From an uncultured Bacilli bacterium (GTDB taxonomy: Bacteria; Bacillota_I; Bacilli_A; RF39; UBA660), in NCBI GenBank assembly GCA_947627835.1, contig CANQXM010000038.1, positions 1 to 10,982 of the forward strand: 10,982 nt of DNA, in the 5' to 3' direction. This document shows, one piece after another, positions 1-5,990 of the stretch (positions within the stretch are counted from its first letter, which is position 1; each line of letters opens with the position of its first letter). The notes beneath the pieces were generated by a model. It saw nothing but the letters and a program-made list of their open reading frames with translations. It made no database searches and had not been told where the DNA came from. The position numbers and the translations under genes were made by a program.

Positions 1-2
1 TA

Positions 3-170
3 AACAATTTAGAAAGTTCTAATGCTGAATTTATTAAATTAGGATTATCACAAAAAGAAAGATTAATAAGACTTAATGATTCTGCTAGAAATCAAATGGA
101 AATCTTAAAAAATAATACTAGAATAAAGGAATTAGAAAATATTGATAAATACTTAATTGAAACTAAATGA
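3..170 (+). CDS. C-terminal end of an unknown, probably helical protein (5' end outside window)
   Basis: The reading frame is open from the left edge to a TGA stop and gives the last 55 residues of a protein whose start lies outside the window. Codon choice is typical of coding DNA here (GAA, AAA, TTA, AAT), and the other two frames hit stops within a few codons. The fragment is rich in Leu, Glu, Lys and Asn with heptad-like spacing of hydrophobic residues, so it is probably helical and perhaps coiled-coil. There are no cysteines, no membrane segment and no motif I recognise. Its GC content is as low as that of the next gene. I assign no function. Confidence 0.55.
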   Translation, partial: NNLESSNAEFIKLGLSQKERLIRLNDSARNQMEILKNNTRIKELENIDKYLIETK

Positions 171-173
171 ATA

Positions 174-210
174 TTTGTCAATTTAGAAAACACACTTGCA
201 TACTGACAAA
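174..210. repeat. Inverted repeat upstream of the ppx-like gene, possible operator
   Basis: TTTGTCA at 174-180 and TGACAAA at 204-210 form a perfect 7-base inverted repeat separated by 23 bases. It lies between the preceding stop codon and the ppx-like start. TTGTCA (175-180) could also be a poor -35 box, with CATACT (199-204) as -10 at 18-base spacing. There is no U-run, so it is not a terminator. An operator or promoter role is inference only. Confidence 0.25.
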
Positions 211-223
211 ATCAACATGATAC

Positions 224-230
224 AGGAGGT
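224..230 (+). promoter_or_regulatory. Shine-Dalgarno site that fixes the start of the ppx-like gene
   Basis: A perfect AGGAGGT lies four bases before the ATG at 235. The in-frame upstream candidates, a TTG at 196 and an ATG at 217, have no such site, so 235 is the supported start. Confidence 0.8.
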
Positions 231-234
231 CACA

Positions 235-1131
235 ATGAAAAAAATTGCTATTATTGAAATAGGAAGCAATAATACTAAAACACACATTTACGAAAATAAA
301 AAATTAATATATGAAAATAATACAACAATAGAATTCAAAAAAAATTACAACCAAAAGCAAAAAATAGATGAAAATGATTTAAATAAACTATTTTCCATCA
401 TAGCAAAAGCACTAGAATATACAAAAGATATTCATATTTATGGATGCAGTATATTTAGAAATATTAGTTTGAATGAACTAAAGAATATTAATTTAAAATT
501 AAAAAATAAATTTAATATAGGAATTGAAGTTGTATCGCAAGAAGACGAAGCAAAATATACAGCACTGGGATGCTATAGCAATATAAAATATAAGGGAAAT
601 ATTTGCATATTTATTGGTGGTGGCGGTTCTATTGAATTAATATTTGTTAATAATGGAAAAATCTTTGCCAAAAAATATTACGACTTTGGAGTGGTAGATG
701 TTACCCAAAAATTTAGCAGTTTAAAAGACGACATTCCCAAATGCACCTTTGATGAAGTATATGATTACGTTAATGAGTTAATAGGAAAAATAAATATAGA
801 AGCTGACATTTTAATATTAGCTGGAGGAGATCACTTATATTGGTACAACAATGCCGGCTATCCATTACTAGAAAATAAATTGTATAAATCTGAAAATCAA
901 AAATACATAATAACCAAAGACATAAGTGATGAATATGATCACGATGCACTAATTACTTCTTTAAATAAAATCCGTGCGAAAAGTGATAACCCATTATGGT
1001 TTGATGGCTCAAAAGCAATGAAAGTAATTACCAATTTAATATCTAATAAAATTCATGCCAAATACATCATTCCAACCAAAATCAACATGGAAGATGGTCT
1101 AAAAGAAAAACTCACAAAACAAACAAATTAA
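235..1131 (+). CDS. Ppx/GppA-family (exopolyphosphatase-like) ASKHA protein, divergent
   Basis: This 298-residue protein has the layout of the Ppx/GppA phosphatase fold, whose members hydrolyse polyphosphate or pppGpp in the cytoplasm. An N-terminal phosphate-1 loop reads IEIGSNN (7-13), an acidic SQEDEAKY segment at 101-108 matches the SGxEEA region that carries the family's catalytic Glu, and a glycine-rich phosphate-2 loop reads GGGGSIEL (128-135). AGGDH at 196-200 is a later nucleotide-fold loop. It is the short form of about 300 residues, without the C-terminal HD-like domain of E. coli Ppx or GppA. Two positions are odd: the Asp of DIGSN is Glu8, and the Asp of DIGGGS is Ile127. Membership of the superfamily is fairly clear, but enzymatic activity is uncertain. 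The gene is more AT-rich than those downstream (13 of 60 G+C in two sampled rows). The start is set by AGGAGGT. No terminator separates it from the acetyltransferase 54 bases downstream, so the two may be co-transcribed. Confidence 0.72.
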   Translation: MKKIAIIEIGSNNTKTHIYENKKLIYENNTTIEFKKNYNQKQKIDENDLNKLFSIIAKALEYTKDIHIYGCSIFRNISLNELKNINLKLKNKFNIGIEVVSQEDEAKYTALGCYSNIKYKGNICIFIGGGGSIELIFVNNGKIFAKKYYDFGVVDVTQKFSSLKDDIPKCTFDEVYDYVNELIGKINIEADILILAGGDHLYWYNNAGYPLLENKLYKSENQKYIITKDISDEYDHDALITSLNKIRAKSDNPLWFDGSKAMKVITNLISNKIHAKYIIPTKINMEDGLKEKLTKQTN

Positions 1132-1185
1132 ATAAGATCGAACGAAAAAATACAAAAGTGATTCTCATAAAAGAAAGGTGATCCA

Positions 1186-1650
1186 ATGATAATTAGAAAA
1201 GCAAATCAGAAAGATGTAAAAACATTAAATGATTTTTTAACACAATTAATTCAAGATGAAAGACAATATGATCCAGGAATTAACGAAAATTTTGTAGTCA
1301 CAAACATGTATGAAAACTACATCGATGACACAAGCAAATTAATCATTGTAGCAGAAGAAAATCAACAAGTTGTTGGTTACTTATATGGAATAATAAAACC
1401 AACCGATGATACCTATAAATATCCCGTTGCCAAACTAGATGCTTTATACGTTAGTAAAACTCATCGTAATAAAAAAATTGCTACTTCCCTAATAGAATAC
1501 TTTAAAAAATGGGCAATAGAAAAACAGGTTCACAAAATAGAAGTCAGCGTATGGAGCAAAAATGAAAACGCCAAACACCTATATGAAAAAGCAAACTTTA
1601 AAACAACTTCCGAAACACTAACAATTGACAACTTAAAAAACGAAAAATAA
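1186..1650 (+). CDS. GNAT-family N-acetyltransferase
   Basis: This 154-residue protein has the typical length and order of a stand-alone GCN5-related N-acetyltransferase, which moves the acetyl group of acetyl-CoA to an amine. The family pattern is clear: the N-terminal strand IIRKAN with a helix rich in aromatic and acidic residues, the central strands around 52-70 (IIVAEE, VVGYLYG), the beta-4/alpha-3 acetyl-CoA segment LDALYVSKTHRNKKIATSLI (84-103), and the C-terminal NENAKHLYEKANF (126-138). The pyrophosphate-binding R/Q-x-x-G-x-G/A motif is slightly off: it reads R94-N-K-K97-I-A99, with Lys where the first Gly is usual. The substrate cannot be deduced. The ATG follows AAAGGTGAT with good spacing. 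Only 54 bases and no terminator lie between it and the ppx-like gene. It converges on the thyX-like gene. Confidence 0.88.
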   Translation: MIIRKANQKDVKTLNDFLTQLIQDERQYDPGINENFVVTNMYENYIDDTSKLIIVAEENQQVVGYLYGIIKPTDDTYKYPVAKLDALYVSKTHRNKKIATSLIEYFKKWAIEKQVHKIEVSVWSKNENAKHLYEKANFKTTSETLTIDNLKNEK

Positions 1651-1673
1651 AAAAGGAAACAAAAATGCTTCCT
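1643..1673 (-). terminator. Rho-independent terminator of the thyX-like gene
   Basis: Read on the - strand, AGGAAGC (1673-1667) pairs with GTTTCCT (1660-1654) with one G-U pair, around a six-base loop. A U-rich tail (TTTTTTATTTTT-like, 1653-1643) follows. On the + strand the same stem has a mismatch and no U-run, so it serves the - strand. The U-tail overlaps the last codons of the convergent acetyltransferase gene. Confidence 0.65.
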
Positions 1674-1733
1674 AAAAATTTAAAAATGATAATCGAAAAG
1701 AAAATTACAAATTCTTTTTTTCTTTTATCTACA

Positions 1734-2966
1734 CTATATCTTTCTAGTTAAATTTTTCCCTTCTTTGAACTTACAATCTGAAGGACAATCAAAATCAGGG
1801 AACGTACATCTAGCGCCATGAGAGTACTTTTCAATATCAAGAGCAAGAGGACTATTCGCTTCTTCAAGTGCCCGTTTATATTTTAATAAAGTTGCTTTGG
1901 TTTGTAACATAATTTCTAATTGAGCAGCAGAGCATAATCGTTCTTTGCACTTTAAAATAAAATTATCATAATTCCCTACTTCACTAATTTTTACAAGTTC
2001 TCCTTGCGGATTCACATCACGAACAACTTCCATATCGCCAAGCCATTCTCTAACTAATATAGGATCATCTAAAATAATTGGTGGTATAAAATAATCTTTT
2101 TCATCTAACATTTCCATTTGATAATCAAGAGTTCTATGACGTTGAGCTTGAGCAAGTTGAGCAAAAGATCCCTTATAAAGCGTAGAATATACATATCCAA
2201 AATGCTCTTCTCTTTCGTCCAAATCTTTCCCAAATAAAGACAACCTGCGATACTTTTCATTTTTCATTAAATCATTTTCAAGAACATGAAGTCGATCAAG
2301 TTCATCAACAAACTCTTGCATCGAAAGAGCAAGTTTTCTTTCAAAAGCATTATTTTGATTTGCAGAAGCAATATAATCTTCCATCCAAGAAGCAAGATAA
2401 TTTATCTGTCTTAAAGAAGTAGAATAAATCATCTGCGTAGGCATAAATACCGTTACCAAATACCGAGCATTTTCTTGTGCCAGCTTTTGAATTTTCGTAT
2501 CGTTATAAACTTCTCCATATTTTTCTTTGATTTTTACTTTAAAGATATCAATCCACTTATTATAAAGTCTTTCTTCATCTTCAGTAATAATGGATCCTTC
2601 TTTTCTTACTACCGGTGTATATCTTGCTGATTTTTCACTAGTTGTATATTGATGTTCATTATTAAGGACCATAGCTAAAATTTTAGGTACATTTTGTAAA
2701 TTAAAACTAATTAACGTATGATCATAAACACTATGATGTCCGTTATGTAAAGTCATCGAAACCCTACGCATTGTTTTCTCTTCAGGTTCATTTACTAAAT
2801 GAGCAAAACCTTCTTTATCATAGCAAACTCCTGCAATTTTTCCAGATAACATAATTGCTGCATCTAAATTAAAGGTACCATCGAGATCCAAGTATAGATT
2901 AGGTAAAATATCAACTTTAATTTTCGTCTGTTCCACTTTTTCTTCTTTTGTTTCAGTTTTTTCCAT
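1734..2966 (-). CDS. thyX: ThyX-family (FAD-dependent thymidylate synthase-like) protein with two tandem ThyX-like domains
   Basis: ThyX makes dTMP from dUMP with methylene-tetrahydrofolate, NADPH and FAD, normally as a homotetramer of 220-300-residue chains. This chain has 410 residues and reads as two ThyX-like halves. The N-terminal half (about 35-235) has the H-x-S-x-x-x-H element (HHSVYDH, 77-83), an SEKSARY signature tail (110-116), then ARYLV and SLRQINYLASW typical of the domain's second part. The RHR expected before the signature reads NEH (103-105). The C-terminal half (about 240-380) has a true RHR (276-278), but what follows (TLDYQMEML) lacks the S-x-R-Y part; SAAQLEIMLQTKATLL (346-361) looks like the usual closing helix. 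A charged tail of about 15 residues precedes the first domain, and Cys387, Cys394 and Cys398 cluster near the C-terminus. The start is supported by GGGAGG (2972-2977). It is a monocistronic gene with its own promoter and terminator. Family membership is confident; catalytic competence and the exact role are not. Confidence 0.82.
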   Translation of the reverse strand: MEKTETKEEKVEQTKIKVDILPNLYLDLDGTFNLDAAIMLSGKIAGVCYDKEGFAHLVNEPEEKTMRRVSMTLHNGHHSVYDHTLISFNLQNVPKILAMVLNNEHQYTTSEKSARYTPVVRKEGSIITEDEERLYNKWIDIFKVKIKEKYGEVYNDTKIQKLAQENARYLVTVFMPTQMIYSTSLRQINYLASWMEDYIASANQNNAFERKLALSMQEFVDELDRLHVLENDLMKNEKYRRLSLFGKDLDEREEHFGYVYSTLYKGSFAQLAQAQRHRTLDYQMEMLDEKDYFIPPIILDDPILVREWLGDMEVVRDVNPQGELVKISEVGNYDNFILKCKERLCSAAQLEIMLQTKATLLKYKRALEEANSPLALDIEKYSHGARCTFPDFDCPSDCKFKEGKNLTRKI

Positions 2967-3021
2967 TTTTTCCTCCCGAACTGATATTTTCCCTTTTTAC
3001 TCTTTTGATAATTACAACTTC

Positions 3022-3030
3022 ATTATAACA
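3022..3030 (-). promoter_or_regulatory. Extended -10 promoter of the thyX-like gene
   Basis: On the - strand the sequence reads TGTTATAAT, a consensus -10 box with the TG of an extended -10. The best -35 at 17 bases is only TTAAAA (3045-3050). Transcription would begin near 3015, giving a leader of about 50 bases before the ATG at 2966. Confidence 0.6.
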
Positions 3031-3145
3031 CGCTGAAATCAAAATTTTAAAAAAATCATGAAAATAATCCGTTTTATAACACCGTCTCGTTTTAATAATC
3101 TTCATAAGAAGAAATGGGTCTCCCCATCAAAAAAGTGTGGAACAA

Positions 3146-3174
3146 TTTACGAAAGAAAAGATAAGTGCTATAAT
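3146..3174 (+). promoter_or_regulatory. Promoter of the fabG-type gene
   Basis: TTTACG (3146-3151) and TATAAT (3169-3174) are separated by 17 bases, and TG at 3166-3167 makes an extended -10. Transcription would start near 3181, about 36 bases before the ATG. This is the best housekeeping-type promoter in the window. Confidence 0.72.
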
Positions 3175-3216
3175 TTTTACAATTCAAGATATTGAAAAAA
3201 TAGAAAGGAACCGACT

Positions 3217-3969
3217 ATGATTTTAAATAATAAAGTAGCCATCATTACTGGAAGCACGCGAGGAATTGGAAATGCCATTGCCAAACGCTTTATCAAAGAA
3301 GGAGCAAAAGTTGCAATTTGTGGAAGTAAACTCGAAAACGCAGAACAAGCAATTACAAAAATGGCCCAAGAAATGAATTTCTCCAAAGATCAAGTACTGC
3401 CAATTGGTATTGATTTAACAAATACTGAAAGTATTAAAAAAATGGTTTCAGAAGTCATTCAAAAATGGGGAAAAATTGACATACTCATTAATAATGCAGG
3501 AATTACATCAACAAGTTCCCTTTTAGATTCTCAAGATGAAGACTTTTACAACATGTTTGAAGTAAATGTCTTTGGACTTCTAAAAACAACACGGGAAGTT
3601 GTAAAATACATGAAAGACACAGGAGGATCCATTATTAACACAAGTTCCATGGTTGGAATAAATGGTGGTAGAAACCAAGTTGCTTACGCATCTTCCAAAT
3701 TTGCTGTAAATGGCATTACCAAATCGCTTGCTAAAGAACTAGGACAATATCAAATTCGTGTCAATGCAGTAGCTCCTGGTGTTGTAGAAACCGATATGAT
3801 GAGAGATTCTGTAGATGAAAATCTAAAGCAACGATTACAAGCAATGACTCCCCTAGCTAAAGTAGGAAATCCAAATGATTTGGTGGGTGCTTATCTCTAC
3901 TTAGCAAGTGATGAAGCAAGCTTTACAACCGGCACCATCATTCAAGTCGACGGCGGACTAGTTATGTAA
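3217..3969 (+). CDS. fabG: Short-chain dehydrogenase/reductase, FabG (3-oxoacyl-ACP reductase) type
   Basis: This is a classical 250-residue SDR enzyme, NADPH-dependent in the FabG group, which reduces 3-oxoacyl-ACP in fatty-acid elongation. All family hallmarks are present: the cofactor loop TGSTRGIG (11-18), the structural NNAG (92-95), Asn117 in the active-site helix, the catalytic serine in INTSS (140-144), YASSK giving Tyr157 and Lys161, PGVVETDM (187-194) and the C-terminal TGTIIQVDGG. The length is right for FabG, and the start follows AGAAAGGAA at normal spacing. No other fatty-acid genes are nearby, since it has its own promoter and terminator, so another SDR substrate is possible. 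It is divergent from the thyX-like gene and convergent with the peptidase gene. The catalytic class is certain; the specific FabG role is likely but not shown. Confidence 0.9.
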   Translation: MILNNKVAIITGSTRGIGNAIAKRFIKEGAKVAICGSKLENAEQAITKMAQEMNFSKDQVLPIGIDLTNTESIKKMVSEVIQKWGKIDILINNAGITSTSSLLDSQDEDFYNMFEVNVFGLLKTTREVVKYMKDTGGSIINTSSMVGINGGRNQVAYASSKFAVNGITKSLAKELGQYQIRVNAVAPGVVETDMMRDSVDENLKQRLQAMTPLAKVGNPNDLVGAYLYLASDEASFTTGTIIQVDGGLVM

Positions 3970-3978
3970 AGAAAAAGC

Positions 3979-4007
3979 AAAAAAGATGTCAAATAGGCAT
4001 CTTTTTT
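3979..4007. terminator. Bidirectional Rho-independent terminator between fabG and the peptidase gene
   Basis: AAAAAAGATGTC (3979-3990) pairs with GGCATCTTTTTT (3996-4007) around the five-base loop AAATA, with one G-U pair. The A-tract and T-tract on either side let it work in both directions, which suits the two convergent genes ending at 3969 and 4020. Confidence 0.88.
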
Positions 4008-4019
4008 ACATGACAATCA

Positions 4020-5330
4020 TTATAAAAAAGGATTTTGTAAAGGCAACGTTTTCGCTCTACTTTTTAATAAATTGAAATACTTATGAGAAATATAATCTTT
4101 GTGAATAACAACTTCAAAAACAAACTGATCAAAAAAATTATCATTCATAATCAAATATCCTTGATGAAACGCTTCTCCCCAGTTGTTTTCAACTTTCCAA
4201 CGAACCGGACGTTCTTCTTCTAAATGAACTCCTACGAAATTCATAGCATGATTACAAGAGGTATTACAAAGATTGACATTCTCTTCTTTATCTAATAAAG
4301 AAAAGCCAAATGCTGCTTCATAAGAATATAACTGGCTATCCAAAATTCCTTCTTCCAAATTTCTCATTTTGCGAATATCTGCACCAAACCAAACTGGCAT
4401 ACCACCTTTTAACTGAGCAACCACCATTTGCTTCATTTCATCGATGGGTAAATTTAAAAACTCGACCTTCGATTTTCCAAACACGGAAGCCTTATACTTT
4501 ATTTGATACTTCTGATAATACTTCGTGTAATGGGAAGGAAGATTTCCAAAAACATAAAAATCATTTAAAGAAAGCGTACAATACTTTTTAAAAAAAGTAA
4601 GTGGGCTCATCACGCCACCCTGAACCAAATGTCCCTCTTGATTATAATATTCCAAAGAAAATTCCGTAACAGGTTCTCCAAGTGTTTTAGCAAGAATGCC
4701 ATAATCTTCCTGAAGCATTTCTTTACTTTTCTCTTGAAGTGCTAACAAACTAGCTTTTTGCCTTTTCATTCGAAGTAAAATAGAAGCATCCCTTTTAACC
4801 TTTTCTTGTAATACTTCCAAAAGTGCTAGCGAAGAAACACTATCATAAGTAGATGGCATCACTTCTTCTAACACTACTCCATACTTCGTAACAAGAGAAA
4901 CAAAATATTCAAAAAAGCCACCCTCATCAAATAATAAAAACTGCTGACGATTAAAAAACTGAAAATCACAAGAAGTACTACCAATAATCATTTCATAAAT
5001 CCCATTACATTTTTCTAACTTGTCAAAAAAACTTAAATACGTAGTAGATAGTGAAAACGCCAAAGGATCCATATGTAACTGCGCTGCCATATCTCTTTTA
5101 AGTAAATTCAGTCCTGCTTGAAGCCAGCACAACCCACTCTTTTCCTGATTAGCAATCTTTCCTTTCGCAATTTCCACATTAAAAAAATTCAGATTGATCT
5201 TTTTTCTCTCAAAATTATAACAAACCCGATCAATTCCATTCATAAAAATAGCATTTTGCCAAAATTGATTCATAGGATCTTTATGATAATTCTTTTGAAA
5301 TTCTAATAAACGATTATAATCAATAGTCAT
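4020..5330 (-). CDS. pepC: C1B-family cysteine peptidase, bleomycin hydrolase/aminopeptidase C-like
   Basis: This is a 436-residue papain-fold peptidase of the PepC/bleomycin hydrolase group, cytoplasmic enzymes that trim N-terminal residues from peptides, usually as hexameric barrels. Numbered from the ATG at 5330, the oxyanion Gln62 and nucleophile Cys68 lie in NQEKSGLCW, His361 in SCNHAMNF and Asn382 in VENNWGE, so the catalytic set is intact. Most relatives have SGRCW, where this one has Leu for Arg. The C-terminal tail (LPLQNPFL) does not resemble the usual ending of PepC, which reaches into the active site, so its trimming behaviour may differ. The frame can be extended 28 residues upstream to a TTG at 5414, giving an apparent hydrophobic leader. 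That stretch is the scpB terminator and its T-tract, it has no ribosome site, and family members are not exported. The ATG at 5330 has GGGAG at 5339-5343 and is preferred. The gene is transcribed on its own. Confidence 0.87.
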   Translation of the reverse strand: MTIDYNRLLEFQKNYHKDPMNQFWQNAIFMNGIDRVCYNFERKKINLNFFNVEIAKGKIANQEKSGLCWLQAGLNLLKRDMAAQLHMDPLAFSLSTTYLSFFDKLEKCNGIYEMIIGSTSCDFQFFNRQQFLLFDEGGFFEYFVSLVTKYGVVLEEVMPSTYDSVSSLALLEVLQEKVKRDASILLRMKRQKASLLALQEKSKEMLQEDYGILAKTLGEPVTEFSLEYYNQEGHLVQGGVMSPLTFFKKYCTLSLNDFYVFGNLPSHYTKYYQKYQIKYKASVFGKSKVEFLNLPIDEMKQMVVAQLKGGMPVWFGADIRKMRNLEEGILDSQLYSYEAAFGFSLLDKEENVNLCNTSCNHAMNFVGVHLEEERPVRWKVENNWGEAFHQGYLIMNDNFFDQFVFEVVIHKDYISHKYFNLLKSRAKTLPLQNPFL

Positions 5331-5338
5331 ATTCACGA

Positions 5339-5355
5339 CTCCCAAAAAGATTATA
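5339..5355 (-). promoter_or_regulatory. -10 box and Shine-Dalgarno site of the peptidase gene
   Basis: On the - strand TATAAT (5355-5350) is followed by GGGAG (5343-5339), eight bases before the ATG at 5330. No good -35 is visible because the region upstream is a T-tract. Transcription would start near 5343, at the edge of the ribosome site, so the leader would be very short. These signals lie between the scpB terminator and the ATG, which supports the downstream start. Confidence 0.5.
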
Positions 5356-5370
5356 AAAAAAGAAAGCACC

Positions 5371-5405
5371 AAAAAAAGAAAAAAGCGTCTTAAATAAACG
5401 CTTTT
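5371..5405 (-). terminator. Rho-independent terminator of the scpA-scpB operon
   Basis: On the - strand AAAAGCGT (5405-5398) pairs with ACGCTTTT (5388-5381) around a nine-base loop, followed by a long T-rich tail (TTCTTTTTTT, 5380-5371). It begins 18 bases after the scpB stop. The T-tract read in frame gives the Phe/Leu-rich pseudo-leader of the peptidase frame. Confidence 0.75.
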
Positions 5406-5421
5406 ATGTCTCAAATAAACG
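5387..5421. repeat. Short direct repeat after scpB, period 21 bases
   Basis: GTCTTAAATAAACG (5387-5400) and GTCTCAAATAAACG (5408-5421) differ at one base in 14. The first copy forms the loop and one arm of the scpB terminator; the second lies between it and the scpB stop. It may be a duplication that occurred in the 3' flank; no function can be assigned. Confidence 0.45.
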
Positions 5422-5423
5422 AA

Positions 5424-5990
5424 TTACTCTTCTTTATAAATCGATGTAAATAAATCTTGTTCCGTATCCACTTCTTTTTTTAAATACTTCGAAATATCTG
5501 GTAAATCTTCTTTCGTTGCTAATCCAAAATAATCTAAAAAATCTTGAGTCGTTCGATACAAATTAGGTCTTCCTGGCAAATCACTTTTTCCACATTCCTT
5601 AATAAGTCCCTTAGCAACTAACTTTCGAAGGGTAAATGTTGAACTAATTCCACGCATTTCATCAATTTCAATTCGGGTAATGGGTTCGTTATAAGCTACA
5701 ATTGCTAAAATCTCTAAAGCCGCTGGACTAAGTGTATGATGATCAACTTTATCCATCAAAAACTTCTGATAAAAAGCCTTATGCTCTTCTTTGGTCGTAA
5801 GTTTAAAAGCATCGCCAAGATAACGAATTCGAAGTCCACGATCTTCTTTTTCATACATTTCCTTTAACTCTAACAAAAGTTTTTTAACTTCATCCTTAGA
5901 AACTTCTAAAATCCGACTCATCTCATCTAAAGTGATTCCCTCATCACCAACAACAAACAAAACACCCTCTAATACTCCAAGCAAATTCAC
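5424..5990 (-). CDS. scpB: Segregation and condensation protein B
   Basis: ScpB dimerises through winged-helix domains and binds ScpA in the SMC-ScpA-ScpB condensin that compacts and separates the chromosome. With the start chosen here it has 188 residues, the normal length. The opening MNLLGVLEGVLFVVGDEGIT-like segment, the central block ALEILAIVAYNEPITR and the near-terminal GRPNLYRTTQDFLDYFGL are highly characteristic. The tail is acidic. A longer start is possible at a GTG at 5999, but that codon has GAGG directly against it. The GTG at 5990 has GAGGGTG six bases upstream and overlaps the scpA stop as GTGA, the standard geometry for translational coupling. That gives a four-base overlap with scpA. 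The gene is last in an apparent operon with the membrane protein, the HAD protein and scpA, and it ends 18 bases before a hairpin terminator. Confidence 0.93.
   Translation of the reverse strand: MNLLGVLEGVLFVVGDEGITLDEMSRILEVSKDEVKKLLLELKEMYEKEDRGLRIRYLGDAFKLTTKEEHKAFYQKFLMDKVDHHTLSPAALEILAIVAYNEPITRIEIDEMRGISSTFTLRKLVAKGLIKECGKSDLPGRPNLYRTTQDFLDYFGLATKEDLPDISKYLKKEVDTEQDLFTSIYKEE

Noticed and set aside
1695..1726. Possible + strand terminator for the acetyltransferase gene
   Set aside because: AAAAGAAAA (1696-1704) can pair with TTTTCTTTT (1718-1726), but the stem has a single G-C pair and a 13-base loop, so it is too weak to call.
3060..3145. Riboswitch or T-box ahead of fabG
   Set aside because: The hairpins lie upstream of the promoter at 3146-3174, so they are not transcribed with fabG, and no conserved core of a known riboswitch is present.
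3177..3386. 69-codon open frame on the - strand across the fabG start
   Set aside because: It is antisense to the N-terminus of a clear SDR gene and covers its promoter and ribosome site; hydrophobic content comes from the antisense of the coding strand.
4310..4591. 93-codon + strand open frame inside the peptidase gene
   Set aside because: It is antisense to a well-supported gene with an intact catalytic set, and has no ribosome site or family resemblance.
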